Assembly (NCBI RefSeq): GCF_050496545.1
Contig: NZ_JBNVZV010000001.1
Location: 62,001 to 126,000, forward strand
Origin: Phycicoccus avicenniae_A
GTDB taxonomy: Bacteria > Actinomycetota > Actinomycetes > Actinomycetales > Dermatophilaceae
DNA: 64,000 bases
Reading direction: 5' to 3'
Part shown: piece after piece, positions 8,704 through 17,504 of the stretch
Layout: every line of letters begins with the position of its first letter
Position numbering within the stretch: position 1 is the stretch's first letter
The notes under the pieces: generated by a model
Seen by the model: only the letters and a program-made list of their open reading frames with translations
What the model was told of the DNA's origin: nothing
The model's database searches: none
Position numbers and translations under genes: made by a program

Positions 8704-10149
8704 ATGAGCACTTCGATCGACCAGCCCTACGCCTACCGCCGGCGCGAGCTGATTGAGCCCGACTGGACTCGCCTCCCCGGGTGGCGCGACGTCACCACCG
8801 AGGACTGGGCCAGCGCCCAGTGGCAGCGCGCGCACTGCGTGAAGAACGTGGGCCAGCTGCGCGCCGTCATGGGCGACCTCCTCGAGGACCGCTTCTACGC
8901 CGACCTCGAGCGCGACCAGTCCGAGCGCGCCACGATGTCGATGCTCGTCCCGCCGCAGATGCTCAACACCATGGTCCCGGCCACCGACGCCCCGATGCCC
9001 GCCGCCGGCGCCGCGTTCACCGAGGCCTTCTACGCCGACCCGGTGCGCCTCTACATGCTCCCGGTCTTCTCCGACCGGCGCACCGACTGGGCCAGCCACC
9101 CGTTCGCCACGCGCGACAGCCTCCACGAGCACGACATGTGGGCGGTCGAGGGCCTGACCCACCGCTACCCCACCAAGGTCCTCGCCGAGATGCTGCCGAC
9201 CTGCCCGCAGTACTGCGGTCACTGCACGCGGATGGACCTCGTCGGCAACTCCACGCCCCAGTTCACCAAGCTCAAGCTCGCCGGCAAGCCGGTCGACCGC
9301 TACGCCGCGATGCTCGACTACCTCCAGCGCACCCCGGGCGTGCGCGACGTCGTCGTCTCCGGCGGCGACGTCGCGAACATGCCGTGGAAGAACCTCGAGG
9401 GCTTCCTCGACAAGCTCCTCGACGTCGAGAACATCCGCGACATCCGGCTCGCCACCAAGGCGCTCATGGGCCTGCCGCAGCACTGGCTCCAGCCCGACGT
9501 GGTCGAGGGCGTGGCTCGCGTCAGCGCCAAGGCCCGTTCGCGCGGGGTCTCGCTGGCCATCCACACGCACGTCAACAACGCGCAGTCGGTCACCCCGCTC
9601 GTGGCGGACGCCGCCCGCGCGATGCACGAGGCCGGGGTGCGCGACGTGCGCAACCAGGGCGTGCTCATGCGCGGCGTCAACGACACCTCGGACCAGCTCC
9701 TCGACCTCTGCTTCGCCCTGCAGGACGAGGCGGGCATCACGCCGTACTACTTCTACATGTGCGACATGATCCCGTTCTCCGAGCACTGGCGGCTCTCACT
9801 GCGCGAGGCCCAGGACCTGCAGCACGACATCATGGGCTACCTCCCCGGCTTCGCCACCCCGCGCATCGTCTGCGACGTGCCGTTCGTCGGCAAGCGCTGG
9901 GTGCACCAGGTGCACAGCTACGACACCGAGAAGGGGATGTCGTTCTGGCGCAAGAACTACCGCACCTCCATCGAGGGTGACGACGCCGAGGCGCTGTCGC
10001 GCGAGTACGTCTACTACGACCCGATCTACACGCTCTCCGAGGCCGGCCAGTCCTGGTGGCGGAAGAACACCGACGTCGAGGGTGCGCACGCCGCCGCGAT
10101 GGCCGGCGCCGGTGCCTCCCGCGCCGCCTCCGCCGCCGACCTCGTCTGA
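8704..10149 (+). CDS. kamA: Lysine 2,3-aminomutase (radical SAM, PLP)
   Basis: This 481-residue enzyme converts L-lysine to L-beta-lysine, the first step of the aminomutase route. The radical SAM cluster is Cys167-x3-Cys171-x2-Cys174 (CPQYCGHC). VVSGGD, HTHVNN and RNQGVLMRGVND follow in family order. The two aspartates that hold the lysine side amino group are recognisable in YMCDM and VCDVP. The PLP lysine is probably in CDVPFVGKRW; the glycine-rich loop before it differs from the clostridial GGGGK. The protein is therefore a divergent, actinobacterial-type member. Its company with kdd and kamDE makes lysine the likely substrate. Confidence 0.88.
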   Translation: MSTSIDQPYAYRRRELIEPDWTRLPGWRDVTTEDWASAQWQRAHCVKNVGQLRAVMGDLLEDRFYADLERDQSERATMSMLVPPQMLNTMVPATDAPMPAAGAAFTEAFYADPVRLYMLPVFSDRRTDWASHPFATRDSLHEHDMWAVEGLTHRYPTKVLAEMLPTCPQYCGHCTRMDLVGNSTPQFTKLKLAGKPVDRYAAMLDYLQRTPGVRDVVVSGGDVANMPWKNLEGFLDKLLDVENIRDIRLATKALMGLPQHWLQPDVVEGVARVSAKARSRGVSLAIHTHVNNAQSVTPLVADAARAMHEAGVRDVRNQGVLMRGVNDTSDQLLDLCFALQDEAGITPYYFYMCDMIPFSEHWRLSLREAQDLQHDIMGYLPGFATPRIVCDVPFVGKRWVHQVHSYDTEKGMSFWRKNYRTSIEGDDAEALSREYVYYDPIYTLSEAGQSWWRKNTDVEGAHAAAMAGAGASRAASAADLV

Positions 10150-10173
10150 CCCACCGGCCGTAGGCTCGGCGGC

Positions 10174-10659
10174 ATGGCCCGCCGCGCCCCGTCCGGGACG
10201 CCCGCCACCGTGGCCCTCACGGCGGCGGGCGTCGTGTTCTCCCAGCACCCGTACGACCACGACCCGTCGGCGCCCTCCTACGGGCTCGAGGCCGCGGCGG
10301 TGCTCGGGCTCCCGGCCGAGCAGGTCTTCAAGACCCTCCTCGTCGACACCGGCAGCGGGTTGGCGGTCGGCGTCGTGCCGGTCGCCGGGCTGCTCGACCT
10401 CAAGGCGATGGCGGCCGCGCTGGGAGTGAAGCGGGTGACGATGGCCGAGCCCGCCGCGGCCGAGCGCTCCACCGGCTACGTCGTCGGCGGCATCTCGCCG
10501 GTCGGCCAGAAGCGTCCGCTGCCGACCGTCGTGGACGAGTCGGCCGAGCTCTTCGACGTCGTCTACGTCTCCGGTGGTCGGCGCGGCCTCGACCTCGGCC
10601 TCTCCCCCGCCGACCTCGTGCGGGTCACCGGCGCGACCGTGGCGGACATCGGGCGCTAG
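10174..10659 (+). CDS. ybaK: Cys-tRNA(Pro)/Cys-tRNA(Cys) deacylase YbaK
   Basis: This 161-residue protein is a YbaK/EbsC-type trans-editing enzyme that hydrolyses cysteine mischarged on tRNA-Pro. Family hallmarks are EQVFKTLLVDTG at about residues 49-60, the following VVPV strand, LDLKAMAAALG, and GYVVGGISPVGQKRPLPT in the C-terminal half. TAGGCT at 10161-10166 lies seven bases before the ATG, predicting a leaderless mRNA. It stops in a CTAG shared with the convergent XRE regulator. Confidence 0.9.
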   Translation: MARRAPSGTPATVALTAAGVVFSQHPYDHDPSAPSYGLEAAAVLGLPAEQVFKTLLVDTGSGLAVGVVPVAGLLDLKAMAAALGVKRVTMAEPAAAERSTGYVVGGISPVGQKRPLPTVVDESAELFDVVYVSGGRRGLDLGLSPADLVRVTGATVADIGR

Positions 10660-11237
10660 CCGTCGGCCGATGCGCGCCGCGGCCGGGCGCGCACGTGCAT
10701 CCGCTCCCCCTGCGGGCCCATGATGCTCAGCAGCTCGACGGGGCGGTCGTCGGCGCAGCCGAACCAGTGCGGTGTGCGGGTGTCGAACTCGGCGACCTCC
10801 CCGACCCCCAGGACGACGTCGTGCTCGCCGAGGACGAGCCGCAGCCGCCCGTCGAGCACGTAGATCCAGTCGTAGCCCTCGTGCGTGCGCGGGTCGGGCC
10901 GGCGACCGTCCGGGCGCAGGACCATCTTGAAGGCGCGCGGGCCGCCGACCCGCCTCGTGAGGGGGATGACGCTGGCGTACGGGTGCTCGGTGGGGCGCAG
11001 GTGCACCCGTGGGTCACCGGTCTCCGGGGCGTCGACGAGCTCGTCGAGGGTGACGCGGTACGTGCGGGCCAGGGCGACGAGCAGCTCGAGGGTCGCCTTC
11101 CGGGAGCCGGACTCCAGCCGGGAGAGGGTGCTCGTGGAGATGCCGGTGTCCGCCGAGACCTCGGCGAGGGTCATCCGGCGCCGGGTGCGGACGTCGCGCA
11201 GCCGGGCGCCCACGGCGGTCGCGTCGAGATTTGCCAC
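10656..11237 (-). CDS. XRE-family regulator with C-terminal cupin domain
   Basis: This 193-residue protein has an XRE helix-turn-helix at residues 1-60 (MTLAEVSADTGISTSTLSRL) and a cupin sensor domain at about 105-185 (HEGYDWIYVLDG, then EFDTRTPHWFG). Such proteins sense a small ligand and usually control neighbours and themselves. The GTG start at 11237 has TACGTT at 11244-11249 six bases upstream, and that -10 box lies inside a perfect 22-base palindrome. Regulation of itself and of the divergent flavoprotein is the natural inference. Its stop TAG overlaps the ybaK stop in CTAG at 10656-10659. Confidence 0.88.
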   Translation of the reverse strand: MANLDATAVGARLRDVRTRRRMTLAEVSADTGISTSTLSRLESGSRKATLELLVALARTYRVTLDELVDAPETGDPRVHLRPTEHPYASVIPLTRRVGGPRAFKMVLRPDGRRPDPRTHEGYDWIYVLDGRLRLVLGEHDVVLGVGEVAEFDTRTPHWFGCADDRPVELLSIMGPQGERMHVRARPRRASADG

Positions 11238-11259
11238 ATCGGCAACGTACCTTGCCGAT
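11238..11259. promoter_or_regulatory. Palindromic operator between the XRE-cupin gene and the flavoprotein gene
   Basis: ATCGGCAA-N6-TTGCCGAT is a perfect 8+8 inverted repeat. It covers the regulator's own -10 (TACGTT, minus strand, 11244-11249). Its right arm provides TTGCCG, the likely -35 of the divergent gene, 18 bases before CATCGT (11276-11281). A second overlapping repeat, TTGCC-N5-GGCAA (11231-11245), runs into the regulator's start codon. Confidence 0.7.
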
Positions 11260-11287
11260 CTCCGGCCGTCACGCGCATCGTCGGGGA

Positions 11288-12259
11288 ATGACCTCCTCCC
11301 CCGCCGCCCCGTCCACCACACCCTCGCCCGTCGACGTGCTCGTCGTCGGTGGCGGCGCGGCCGGGCTGTCCGCCGCCACCGTGCTGGCCCGCTCGCGCCG
11401 CGACGTCGTCGTCCTCGACGCGGGCGCACCGCGCAACGCCCCGGCCGACGGGGTGCACGCCTACCTCGGCCACGACGGCGTGCCGCCGCTCGAGCTCCTG
11501 TCCCGGGGGCGCGCCGAGGTGTCGTCCTACGGCGGCCGGGTCGTCGTCGGGGAGGCCGTGGGTGCCCACCTCGACGCCGACCGCGTCGTCGTCACCGCCG
11601 CCGACGGGTCGGCCTGGGCCGCACGCCATCTCGTCGTGACGAGCGGTGCCATCGACGTCCTGCCCGACGTCCCGGGGCTGCGCGAGCAGTGGGGCCGCGG
11701 GGTCGTGCACTGCCCGTACTGCCACGGCTGGGAGGTGCGGGACCGGCGCGTCGTCGTCCTCGCCACCTCGCCCGCCGCCGTGCACCAGGCGGGCCTGTTC
11801 GGGCAGCTGACCGAGCACCTGACCGTCCTCGTCCACGACCCCGACGCCCTCGACGGCGCGGCGCGCGAGCGGCTCACCGCCCTCGGGGTGGAGGTCGTCG
11901 ACGGCCCGGCGACGGCGCTCGTCGAGTGCGACGGCGTGCTCACCGGGATCGAGACCGCGGCGGGTGTCGTCCGCGCCGACGCGGTCGCGGTGGCGTCGGT
12001 GGTCGAGGCCCGCTCGGCCGTCCTCGAGGCCCTCGGCGTACCGACCGTCGACCTCGAGATGTTCGGGCGGGTCGCCGCCCGTCACGTCGAGGTCGACCCG
12101 ATGGGCCGCACGTCCGTGCCGCGCGTCTGGGCCGCCGGCAACGTCGCCGAGCCGATGGCGCAGGTCGTCATGGCCGCGTCCGCCGGCGTGCGCGTCGGGG
12201 CGATGGTCAACGCCGAGCTCGTCACCGAGGACCAGGAGCGCCGGCTGGCCGGGGGCTGA
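11288..12259 (+). CDS. Thioredoxin-reductase-like NAD(P)/FAD oxidoreductase
   Basis: This 323-residue flavoprotein has the FAD fingerprint VVGGGAAGLSAATVLARS near the N-terminus and a redox-active CxxC in VVHCPYCHGWE at about residues 140-150, the position used by thioredoxin reductases. The C-terminal VPRVWAAGNVAEPMAQVVMA is the FAD-binding second motif. It is a TrxB-like subtype often found alone rather than with thioredoxin, so the partner is unknown. Transcription starts from a promoter overlapping the regulator's operator; CATCGT ends six bases before the ATG, predicting a leaderless mRNA. Confidence 0.85.
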   Translation: MTSSPAAPSTTPSPVDVLVVGGGAAGLSAATVLARSRRDVVVLDAGAPRNAPADGVHAYLGHDGVPPLELLSRGRAEVSSYGGRVVVGEAVGAHLDADRVVVTAADGSAWAARHLVVTSGAIDVLPDVPGLREQWGRGVVHCPYCHGWEVRDRRVVVLATSPAAVHQAGLFGQLTEHLTVLVHDPDALDGAARERLTALGVEVVDGPATALVECDGVLTGIETAAGVVRADAVAVASVVEARSAVLEALGVPTVDLEMFGRVAARHVEVDPMGRTSVPRVWAAGNVAEPMAQVVMAASAGVRVGAMVNAELVTEDQERRLAGG

Positions 12260-12271
12260 GGTGGGCGGGCG

Positions 12272-12847
12272 TCAGCGGTGGGCGTCCGCGGCACGCTGGA
12301 CGTCGCCGACGAACCTCTCCCAGTGGTCGGCGTCGCCCTGAGCAGCGTGGTCGCGGCCGGCCTGCCCGTCGAGCAGCTCGCGCAGGATGTCGGCGTGCCC
12401 GGCGTGCTGGGCCGTCTCGGCGGTGACCCGCACGAGGAGGTGCCCGAACGTGGTCTGCCGGGTCTCCTCCGGCCACCAGGCCGGGGCCGCGGGATGGTCG
12501 TACGGCAGCTCGGCGATCGCGGCGTCGGAGAGCGCCCACGCCTGCCGGTAGAGGTCGAGCACCCACTCGCGGCTCTCGTCGGCGCGGGCCCACATGTCGC
12601 CGCCCTCCCAGACCGAGCCGTCCTCGTCCCACGGCAGCGTGGGCGCCGGGCGACCCACCGCCTCGGACAGGTACCCGATCTCGACGCCCGTGAGGTGCTT
12701 GACCAGACCGAGCAGGTTGGTTCCCGTCGGGGTCAGCGGCCGGCGGACGTCGTACTCGGAGAGGCCGTCGAGCGACCGGAGCATCGCGTCGCGGGCGTCC
12801 TGGAGGTACTTGTGGAGGTCGCTCGGGAGTCCCGGCGGGATGCTCAC
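12272..12847 (-). CDS. DinB-family (DUF664-type) protein
   Basis: This 191-residue protein is a DinB-like four-helix-bundle protein. These bind a metal through histidines and some act as thiol-dependent S-transferases. The recognisable pattern is LLGLVKHLTGVEIGYL at about residues 45-60, and VTAETAQHAGHADILREL near the C-terminus, each with the helix-borne histidines. The GTG start overlaps the stop of the upstream lrp gene as GTGA, so the two are co-translated. Mycothiol use is possible since mshC is present in the window, but this is inference. Confidence 0.82.
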   Translation of the reverse strand: MSIPPGLPSDLHKYLQDARDAMLRSLDGLSEYDVRRPLTPTGTNLLGLVKHLTGVEIGYLSEAVGRPAPTLPWDEDGSVWEGGDMWARADESREWVLDLYRQAWALSDAAIAELPYDHPAAPAWWPEETRQTTFGHLLVRVTAETAQHAGHADILRELLDGQAGRDHAAQGDADHWERFVGDVQRAADAHR

Positions 12848-13266
12848 TCCCACGGGGTCGAGAGCACCACCGTCGTGCGGGTCGACACGTGCGCGGCGCC
12901 GCGGATGCGGGCGATGAGCTCCTCGAGCTCGGCCGGCGTCGAGACGCGGACCTTGAGGATGTAGTTCTCGTCGCCGGCGACGGAGTGGCACTCCTCGATC
13001 TGCGTGATGTCCTGGAGGCGGTCCGGCACGTCGTCGGGGGCCGAGGGGTCGAGCGGGGTGACCGACATGAAGGCCGTGAGCTCGCGCCCCAGGGCCCGGT
13101 GGTCGACGGTGGCCGTGTACCCGGTGACGACCCCGCGCTCCTCGAGCCGTCGCACCCGCTGGTGCACGGCGGACGTGGACATGCCGAGGGCCTTGCCGAG
13201 GTCGGTGTAGCTGATCCGGCCGTCCTTGGTCAGCAGGTCGACGATCCGCCGGTCGAGGTCTTCCAC
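12844..13266 (-). CDS. Lrp/AsnC-family transcriptional regulator
   Basis: This 140-residue regulator has an N-terminal winged helix (LLTKDGRISYTDLGKALGMS) and a C-terminal RAM ligand-binding domain ending in VRVSTPAELEELIARIRG. Lrp proteins respond to amino acids and form octamers. TAGGCT at 13274-13279 is seven bases before the GTG start, so the mRNA is probably leaderless. It is coupled by a GTGA overlap to the DinB-family gene. Control of the lysine genes 3 kb away is possible but nothing in the sequence shows it. Confidence 0.88.
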   Translation of the reverse strand: MEDLDRRIVDLLTKDGRISYTDLGKALGMSTSAVHQRVRRLEERGVVTGYTATVDHRALGRELTAFMSVTPLDPSAPDDVPDRLQDITQIEECHSVAGDENYILKVRVSTPAELEELIARIRGAAHVSTRTTVVLSTPWE

Positions 13267-13345
13267 GAGCGTGAGCCTAGACCGGGAGGCGGGGTCGGCG
13301 CGGGACGGTGCGGGGTGTGGCCGCCGCGTCGACGAGACTGGGGCG

Positions 13346-13705
13346 ATGGACACCGCCCGGCTCGCACCGACCGGCACCGTGCACCTGACGACCCGCGGAC
13401 GCCGGAGCGGGGACCCTCGCCGCATCGAGATCTGGTACGTCGTCGTCGCCGGACGGCTGCTGGTCACCGGGACGCCGGGCCCGCGCGGGTGGCTGGCCAA
13501 CCTCCGCGCCGACCCGCACGCGCGGCTCGAGGTCGACGGCAAGGTCCACGAGGTGCTGGCCCGTGAGGTCGTCGACGTGGACGAGCGGCGCCGGCTCGTC
13601 GAGGGCGCCTGGGTGGCGCAGCCCTGGTACGCCGCGCAGCGCGCAGGCCTCGAGGACTGGGTCGAGCGGTCGCCGCTCGTCGAGCTGGTGGCCCCGACGT
13701 CCTAG
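13346..13705 (+). CDS. Nitroreductase/deazaflavin-dependent family protein
   Basis: This 119-residue protein is a second small member of the DUF385/F420H2-type split-barrel family. It shows VHLTTRGRRSGDPRRIEIWYV at residues 11-31 and GPRGWLANLRADPHARLEV further on, which match the pattern of these proteins. GAGACT ends six bases before the ATG. Its TAG stop at 13703-13705 is the first half of the -10 box of the next gene. Substrate and true cofactor are not determined by sequence. Confidence 0.78.
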   Translation: MDTARLAPTGTVHLTTRGRRSGDPRRIEIWYVVVAGRLLVTGTPGPRGWLANLRADPHARLEVDGKVHEVLAREVVDVDERRRLVEGAWVAQPWYAAQRAGLEDWVERSPLVELVAPTS

Positions 13706-13714
13706 AGTCGCCGC

Positions 13715-14659
13715 ATGGCGCTCGACCCGAACCGTCCGCAGAAGCTGCTCCTCCTCGACTCGGCCTCGCTGTACTTCCGGGCCTTCTTCGGAGTGCCCGA
13801 CCAGCGCAAGGACGACTCCGAGCCGCCGACCAACGCCCTGCGCGGCTTCCTCGACATGATCTCGACGCTCGTCACGGCCCACCGGCCGACCCACCTCGTC
13901 GCCTGCTGGGACGACGACTGGCGACCGCAGTGGCGCGTCGACCTCGTCCCGACGTACAAGACCCACCGGCTCACCGAGGGCTCCGACGTCGTCGAGGAGA
14001 GCCCGGACGACCTGAGCCCCCAGGTGCCGCTCATCCGCGAGGCGCTGGCGGCGGTCGGCATCGCGCGGCTCGGTGTCGCCGACCACGAGGCCGACGACGT
14101 CATCGGCACCCTGGCCACCCGCCATCACGGCGTGATGCCGGTCGACGTCGTCACCGGCGACCGCGACCTCCTCCAGCTCGTCGACGACGCGCAGTCGGTC
14201 CGCGTCCTCTACACGGGCAAGGGCGGGGTGCGCGAGCCCGATGTCGCCACGCAGTCCCTCCTGCAGGAGAAGTACGGGGTGCCGACGGGCGAGGCCTACC
14301 TCGAGATGTCGGTGCTGCGCGGCGACACCAGCGACGGCCTGCCCGGCGTCAAGGGCATCGGTGACAAGACCGCCGCCCAGCTCATCGCGCAGTACGGCTC
14401 GCTCGTCGGCCTGCGCGAGGCCGTGGACTCCGGCGACCCCTCGATCAAGGGCGCCCGACGCGCCAACCTCGAGGCCGCCGCGGCCTACCTCGACGTCGCC
14501 CCGACCGTGGTGCGCGTCGTGCGCGACGCCGCGGTGCCCGATGTCGACGTGGCCCTGCCGACGGCCGTCGCGGACCGCCTCGCCCTCGACGAGCTCGCCG
14601 CCCGCTACGGCATCGAGAACCCGGTCGGCCGGCTGCTCACCGCGCTCGGGATCGACTGA
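13715..14659 (+). CDS. 5'-3' exonuclease (PolA N-terminal type)
   Basis: This 314-residue protein is a stand-alone flap nuclease/5'-3' exonuclease like M. tuberculosis Rv2090. The acidic metal site is visible in LLLLDSASLYFRAF, HEADDVIGTLA and VVTGDRDLLQLV. The helix-hairpin-helix DNA-binding motif is DGLPGVKGIGDKTAAQLI. It would act in Okazaki fragment or repair intermediate processing. TAGAGT at 13703-13708 lies six bases before the ATG and shares its TAG with the stop codon of the preceding gene. It converges with helY, leaving 13 bases between the two stops. Confidence 0.92.
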   Translation: MALDPNRPQKLLLLDSASLYFRAFFGVPDQRKDDSEPPTNALRGFLDMISTLVTAHRPTHLVACWDDDWRPQWRVDLVPTYKTHRLTEGSDVVEESPDDLSPQVPLIREALAAVGIARLGVADHEADDVIGTLATRHHGVMPVDVVTGDRDLLQLVDDAQSVRVLYTGKGGVREPDVATQSLLQEKYGVPTGEAYLEMSVLRGDTSDGLPGVKGIGDKTAAQLIAQYGSLVGLREAVDSGDPSIKGARRANLEAAAAYLDVAPTVVRVVRDAAVPDVDVALPTAVADRLALDELAARYGIENPVGRLLTALGID

Positions 14660-14672
14660 GCCGCAGGCCTGC

Positions 14673-17483
14673 TCAGTCCAGGCGGTCGGCGGCGACGACG
14701 CCGCGCATCATGGCGTCGACCGCCGTGCGGGCGGTGCGGCGCAGGACCCCGTCGGTGGCGGCGTCGGCCACCTGGTCGAGCAGGTCGACGAGCTGCTTGC
14801 AGCGCCGGACGAAGTCGCCGGCGGCCATGTCCTGCCCGCGCAGGACGTCGTCCAGCCGGCCGCCGGAGGCCCAGCGGTGGACCATCCAGGCCATCCCGCC
14901 GTCCGGCATCGAGGTCGACGGCAGGTCGTGCTCGGTCTCCAGGGCCTCGATGTCGGCCCACATCCGCTCCATCGACCGGACCGCCTCGGCGACCTCGTCG
15001 TTCGGCATCCGCGGGGAGACGTCGGCCTCCTCGTGGCGCGGCTCGTGGACCAGCGCCGACACGGCCGCGGCGAGGCCGGGGGCGTCGAGGCGCTTCCAGA
15101 CGTCGTGGCGCAGGCACTCGGCGGCCAGCAGGTCCTTCTCGGTGTAGAGCCGGCGCAGTCGCTCGCCCCGCTCGGTGACGACTGTGCCCCGCTCGTCGAG
15201 GTAGCCGAGCGCCTCGAGCGCGTCGCAGATCCGGTCGAAGGTGCGGGCCACGGTGTTCGTGCGGCCCTCGACGCGGCGCTGCAGCCCGGTGGTCTCGCGC
15301 TTCAGGCGCCACCACCGCTCGGCCCAGCGGGCGTGGTCCTCGCGCTTCGGGCACTGGTGGCACGGGTGCTCGCGCAGCTGGCGGCGCAGGTGCTCGACGA
15401 CGTCGTTCTCGGCCGCGGTCGGGTCGGGGCGCCCCCGGCGCGAGGGCGCGTCCTCGAGGCCGCGCGGCGTCGCGATGCGCAGCGTCGTCGCGAGGTCGCG
15501 GCGGGCCTTGGGCGACTTGGGGTTGAAGTGCGACGGCACCTTGACGTGCGCCATCGCCTCGACCGGCTCGGGCACGTCGACGAGGGTCAGCCGGCGGAAC
15601 TGCTTGTCCTCGGTGACGACCGCCGGCCCTGACGGCGCGCCCTTCGCGGTGCGGGCCGGCTGGACCACGACCGCCCACCCGGCCCGCCGGCCCGACGGGA
15701 TGCGGATGACGTCACCGATCTTCAGGGCCTCGAGGGAGACTGCGGCCTCGGCACGGCGTGAGGCCGCGCGCGCCTTGCGCCCGTCCTTCTCGGCGTCGAC
15801 CAGCTCGCGGCGGATGCGGGCGTACTCGCGGAAGTCGCCGTAGTCGCAGTGCATCGCCTCGCCGTAGCCGTCGAGGCCCTCCTCGTTCTTGCGCAGCTGG
15901 GTCGCGATCCCGACGACCGAGCGGTCGGCCTGGAACTGCGCGAACGAGGTCTCGAGGACCTCGCGAGCCACCTCGCGGCCGACCTGGGCGACGAGGTTGA
16001 CGGCCATGTTGTACGTCGGGCGGAAGCTCGAGCGCAGCGGGTAGGTACGGGTCGTCGCGAGACCACCGACGGCCATCGGGTCCATCCCCCGCGTCCACTG
16101 GACGACGGCGTGCCCCTCGATGTCGATGCCCCGGCGCCCGGCGCGACCGGTGAGCTGCGTGTACTCGGCCGGCGTGATGTCGACGTGGGCCTCGCCGTTG
16201 TACTTGACGAGCTTCTCCAGGACGACGGTCCGCGCGGGCATGTTGATCCCGAGCGCCAGTGTCTCCGTCGCGAACACGGCCCGGATGCGTCCCTCGGTGA
16301 AGAGCTCCTCGACGATCTCGCGGAACAGCGGGAGCATCCCGGCGTGGTGTGCGGCGAACCCGCGCGACAGGCCCTCGACGAAGTCCCAGTAGCCGAGCAC
16401 GCCGAGGTCCTCGTCGGCGAGGGACTCCACCCGCATCTCGACGTGCCGCCGGATGCGGTCGCCCTCGCGGTCCGGCACGAGCTTGGTCCCGGCGGCGAGC
16501 AGCTGCCCCACGGCGGCCTCGCAGCCGACCCGGCTGAAGATGAAGGTGATGGCCGGCAGCAGGCCCTCGCGCTCGAGGTCCTCGACCACCTCGGCCCGCG
16601 TCGCGCCACCCGCGGGGCGGCTGCCGCGGGCGAAACCGCGACCCCCGGCCCCACCGCCGGGACCGCGCGGCGGCGTACGGTCGCGCCCACCGCGACCACC
16701 GCCCCTGCCGCCGCCCTGGCCACCGAGTCGGCGGGCGTCCTCGCCGTACCTCCCGCGCTGCTCGGCGTTCCGGATGGCGTGCAGGAGATCGGGGTTCACG
16801 CGGTTGCCGGCGAAGAGGTCGAACATCGTCGTGCCGACGAGCATGTGCTGGAAGAGCGGCACCGGGCGGTGCTCGGAGACGACGACCTCGTGGTTGCCGC
16901 GCACCTCCGCGAGCCAGTCGCCGAACTCCTCGGCGTTGCTCACCGTCGCCGAGAGGGAGACCACCTGCACCGACTCCGGCAGGTGGATGATGACCTCCTC
17001 CCACACGGCGCCGCGGAAGCGGTCGGCGAGGTAGTGCACCTCGTCCATGACGACGAAGCCGAGGCCGGTGAGGGTCGAGGAGCCGGCGTACATCATGTTG
17101 CGCAGGACCTCGGTGGTCATGACGACGACCGGCGCCTCGCCGTTGACCGAGGAGTCACCGGTGAGCAGGCCGACGTTCTCGGCCCCGTGGCGGCGCACGA
17201 GGTCGTGGTACTTCTGGTTCGACAGCGCCTTGATCGGGGTGGTGTAGAACGCCTTCCGGCCGCTCGTCAGCGCGAGGTGGACGGCGAACTCGCCGACGAT
17301 GGTCTTGCCGGCGCCGGTGGGAGCCGCGACCAGCACGCCGCGACCGGCCTCCACGGCCTCGCAGGCGCGCAGCTGGAAGTCGTCGAGCGGGAAGTCGAGG
17401 GCCGCGGTGAACCGGCCGAGCTCCGAGCGCTCGCGCCGCCGGCGGGCAGCGTCGGCGGCGTACCGCTCGGCGGGGCTGGGCAT
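14673..17483 (-). CDS. helY: Ski2/Mtr4-like DEAD/DEAH-box RNA helicase
   Basis: This 936-residue helicase is HelY, the actinobacterial Ski2-type RNA helicase. Walker A is VAAPTGAGKT near residue 55, the DEVH box is VVMDEVHYLAD, motif III is SLSATV, and motif VI is QLTGRAGRRGID. A C-terminal DSHCT-type domain follows. An insert at about residues 253-292 is almost only glycine, arginine and proline (for example GGQGGGRGGGRGGRD), resembling RGG RNA-binding segments. TAGCCT at 17490-17495 lies six bases before the ATG. It is downstream of the lipid kinase and tatAC, the same order as in mycobacteria. Confidence 0.93.
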   Translation of the reverse strand: MPSPAERYAADAARRRRERSELGRFTAALDFPLDDFQLRACEAVEAGRGVLVAAPTGAGKTIVGEFAVHLALTSGRKAFYTTPIKALSNQKYHDLVRRHGAENVGLLTGDSSVNGEAPVVVMTTEVLRNMMYAGSSTLTGLGFVVMDEVHYLADRFRGAVWEEVIIHLPESVQVVSLSATVSNAEEFGDWLAEVRGNHEVVVSEHRPVPLFQHMLVGTTMFDLFAGNRVNPDLLHAIRNAEQRGRYGEDARRLGGQGGGRGGGRGGRDRTPPRGPGGGAGGRGFARGSRPAGGATRAEVVEDLEREGLLPAITFIFSRVGCEAAVGQLLAAGTKLVPDREGDRIRRHVEMRVESLADEDLGVLGYWDFVEGLSRGFAAHHAGMLPLFREIVEELFTEGRIRAVFATETLALGINMPARTVVLEKLVKYNGEAHVDITPAEYTQLTGRAGRRGIDIEGHAVVQWTRGMDPMAVGGLATTRTYPLRSSFRPTYNMAVNLVAQVGREVAREVLETSFAQFQADRSVVGIATQLRKNEEGLDGYGEAMHCDYGDFREYARIRRELVDAEKDGRKARAASRRAEAAVSLEALKIGDVIRIPSGRRAGWAVVVQPARTAKGAPSGPAVVTEDKQFRRLTLVDVPEPVEAMAHVKVPSHFNPKSPKARRDLATTLRIATPRGLEDAPSRRGRPDPTAAENDVVEHLRRQLREHPCHQCPKREDHARWAERWWRLKRETTGLQRRVEGRTNTVARTFDRICDALEALGYLDERGTVVTERGERLRRLYTEKDLLAAECLRHDVWKRLDAPGLAAAVSALVHEPRHEEADVSPRMPNDEVAEAVRSMERMWADIEALETEHDLPSTSMPDGGMAWMVHRWASGGRLDDVLRGQDMAAGDFVRRCKQLVDLLDQVADAATDGVLRRTARTAVDAMMRGVVAADRLD

Positions 17484-17504
17484 GGCCTCAGGCTACGTCA
17501 GGGC

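Noticed and set aside
8616..8711. N-terminal extension of kdd up to 8711
   Set aside because: The added residues are not conserved in the family and a strong Shine-Dalgarno sequence precedes GTG 8615.
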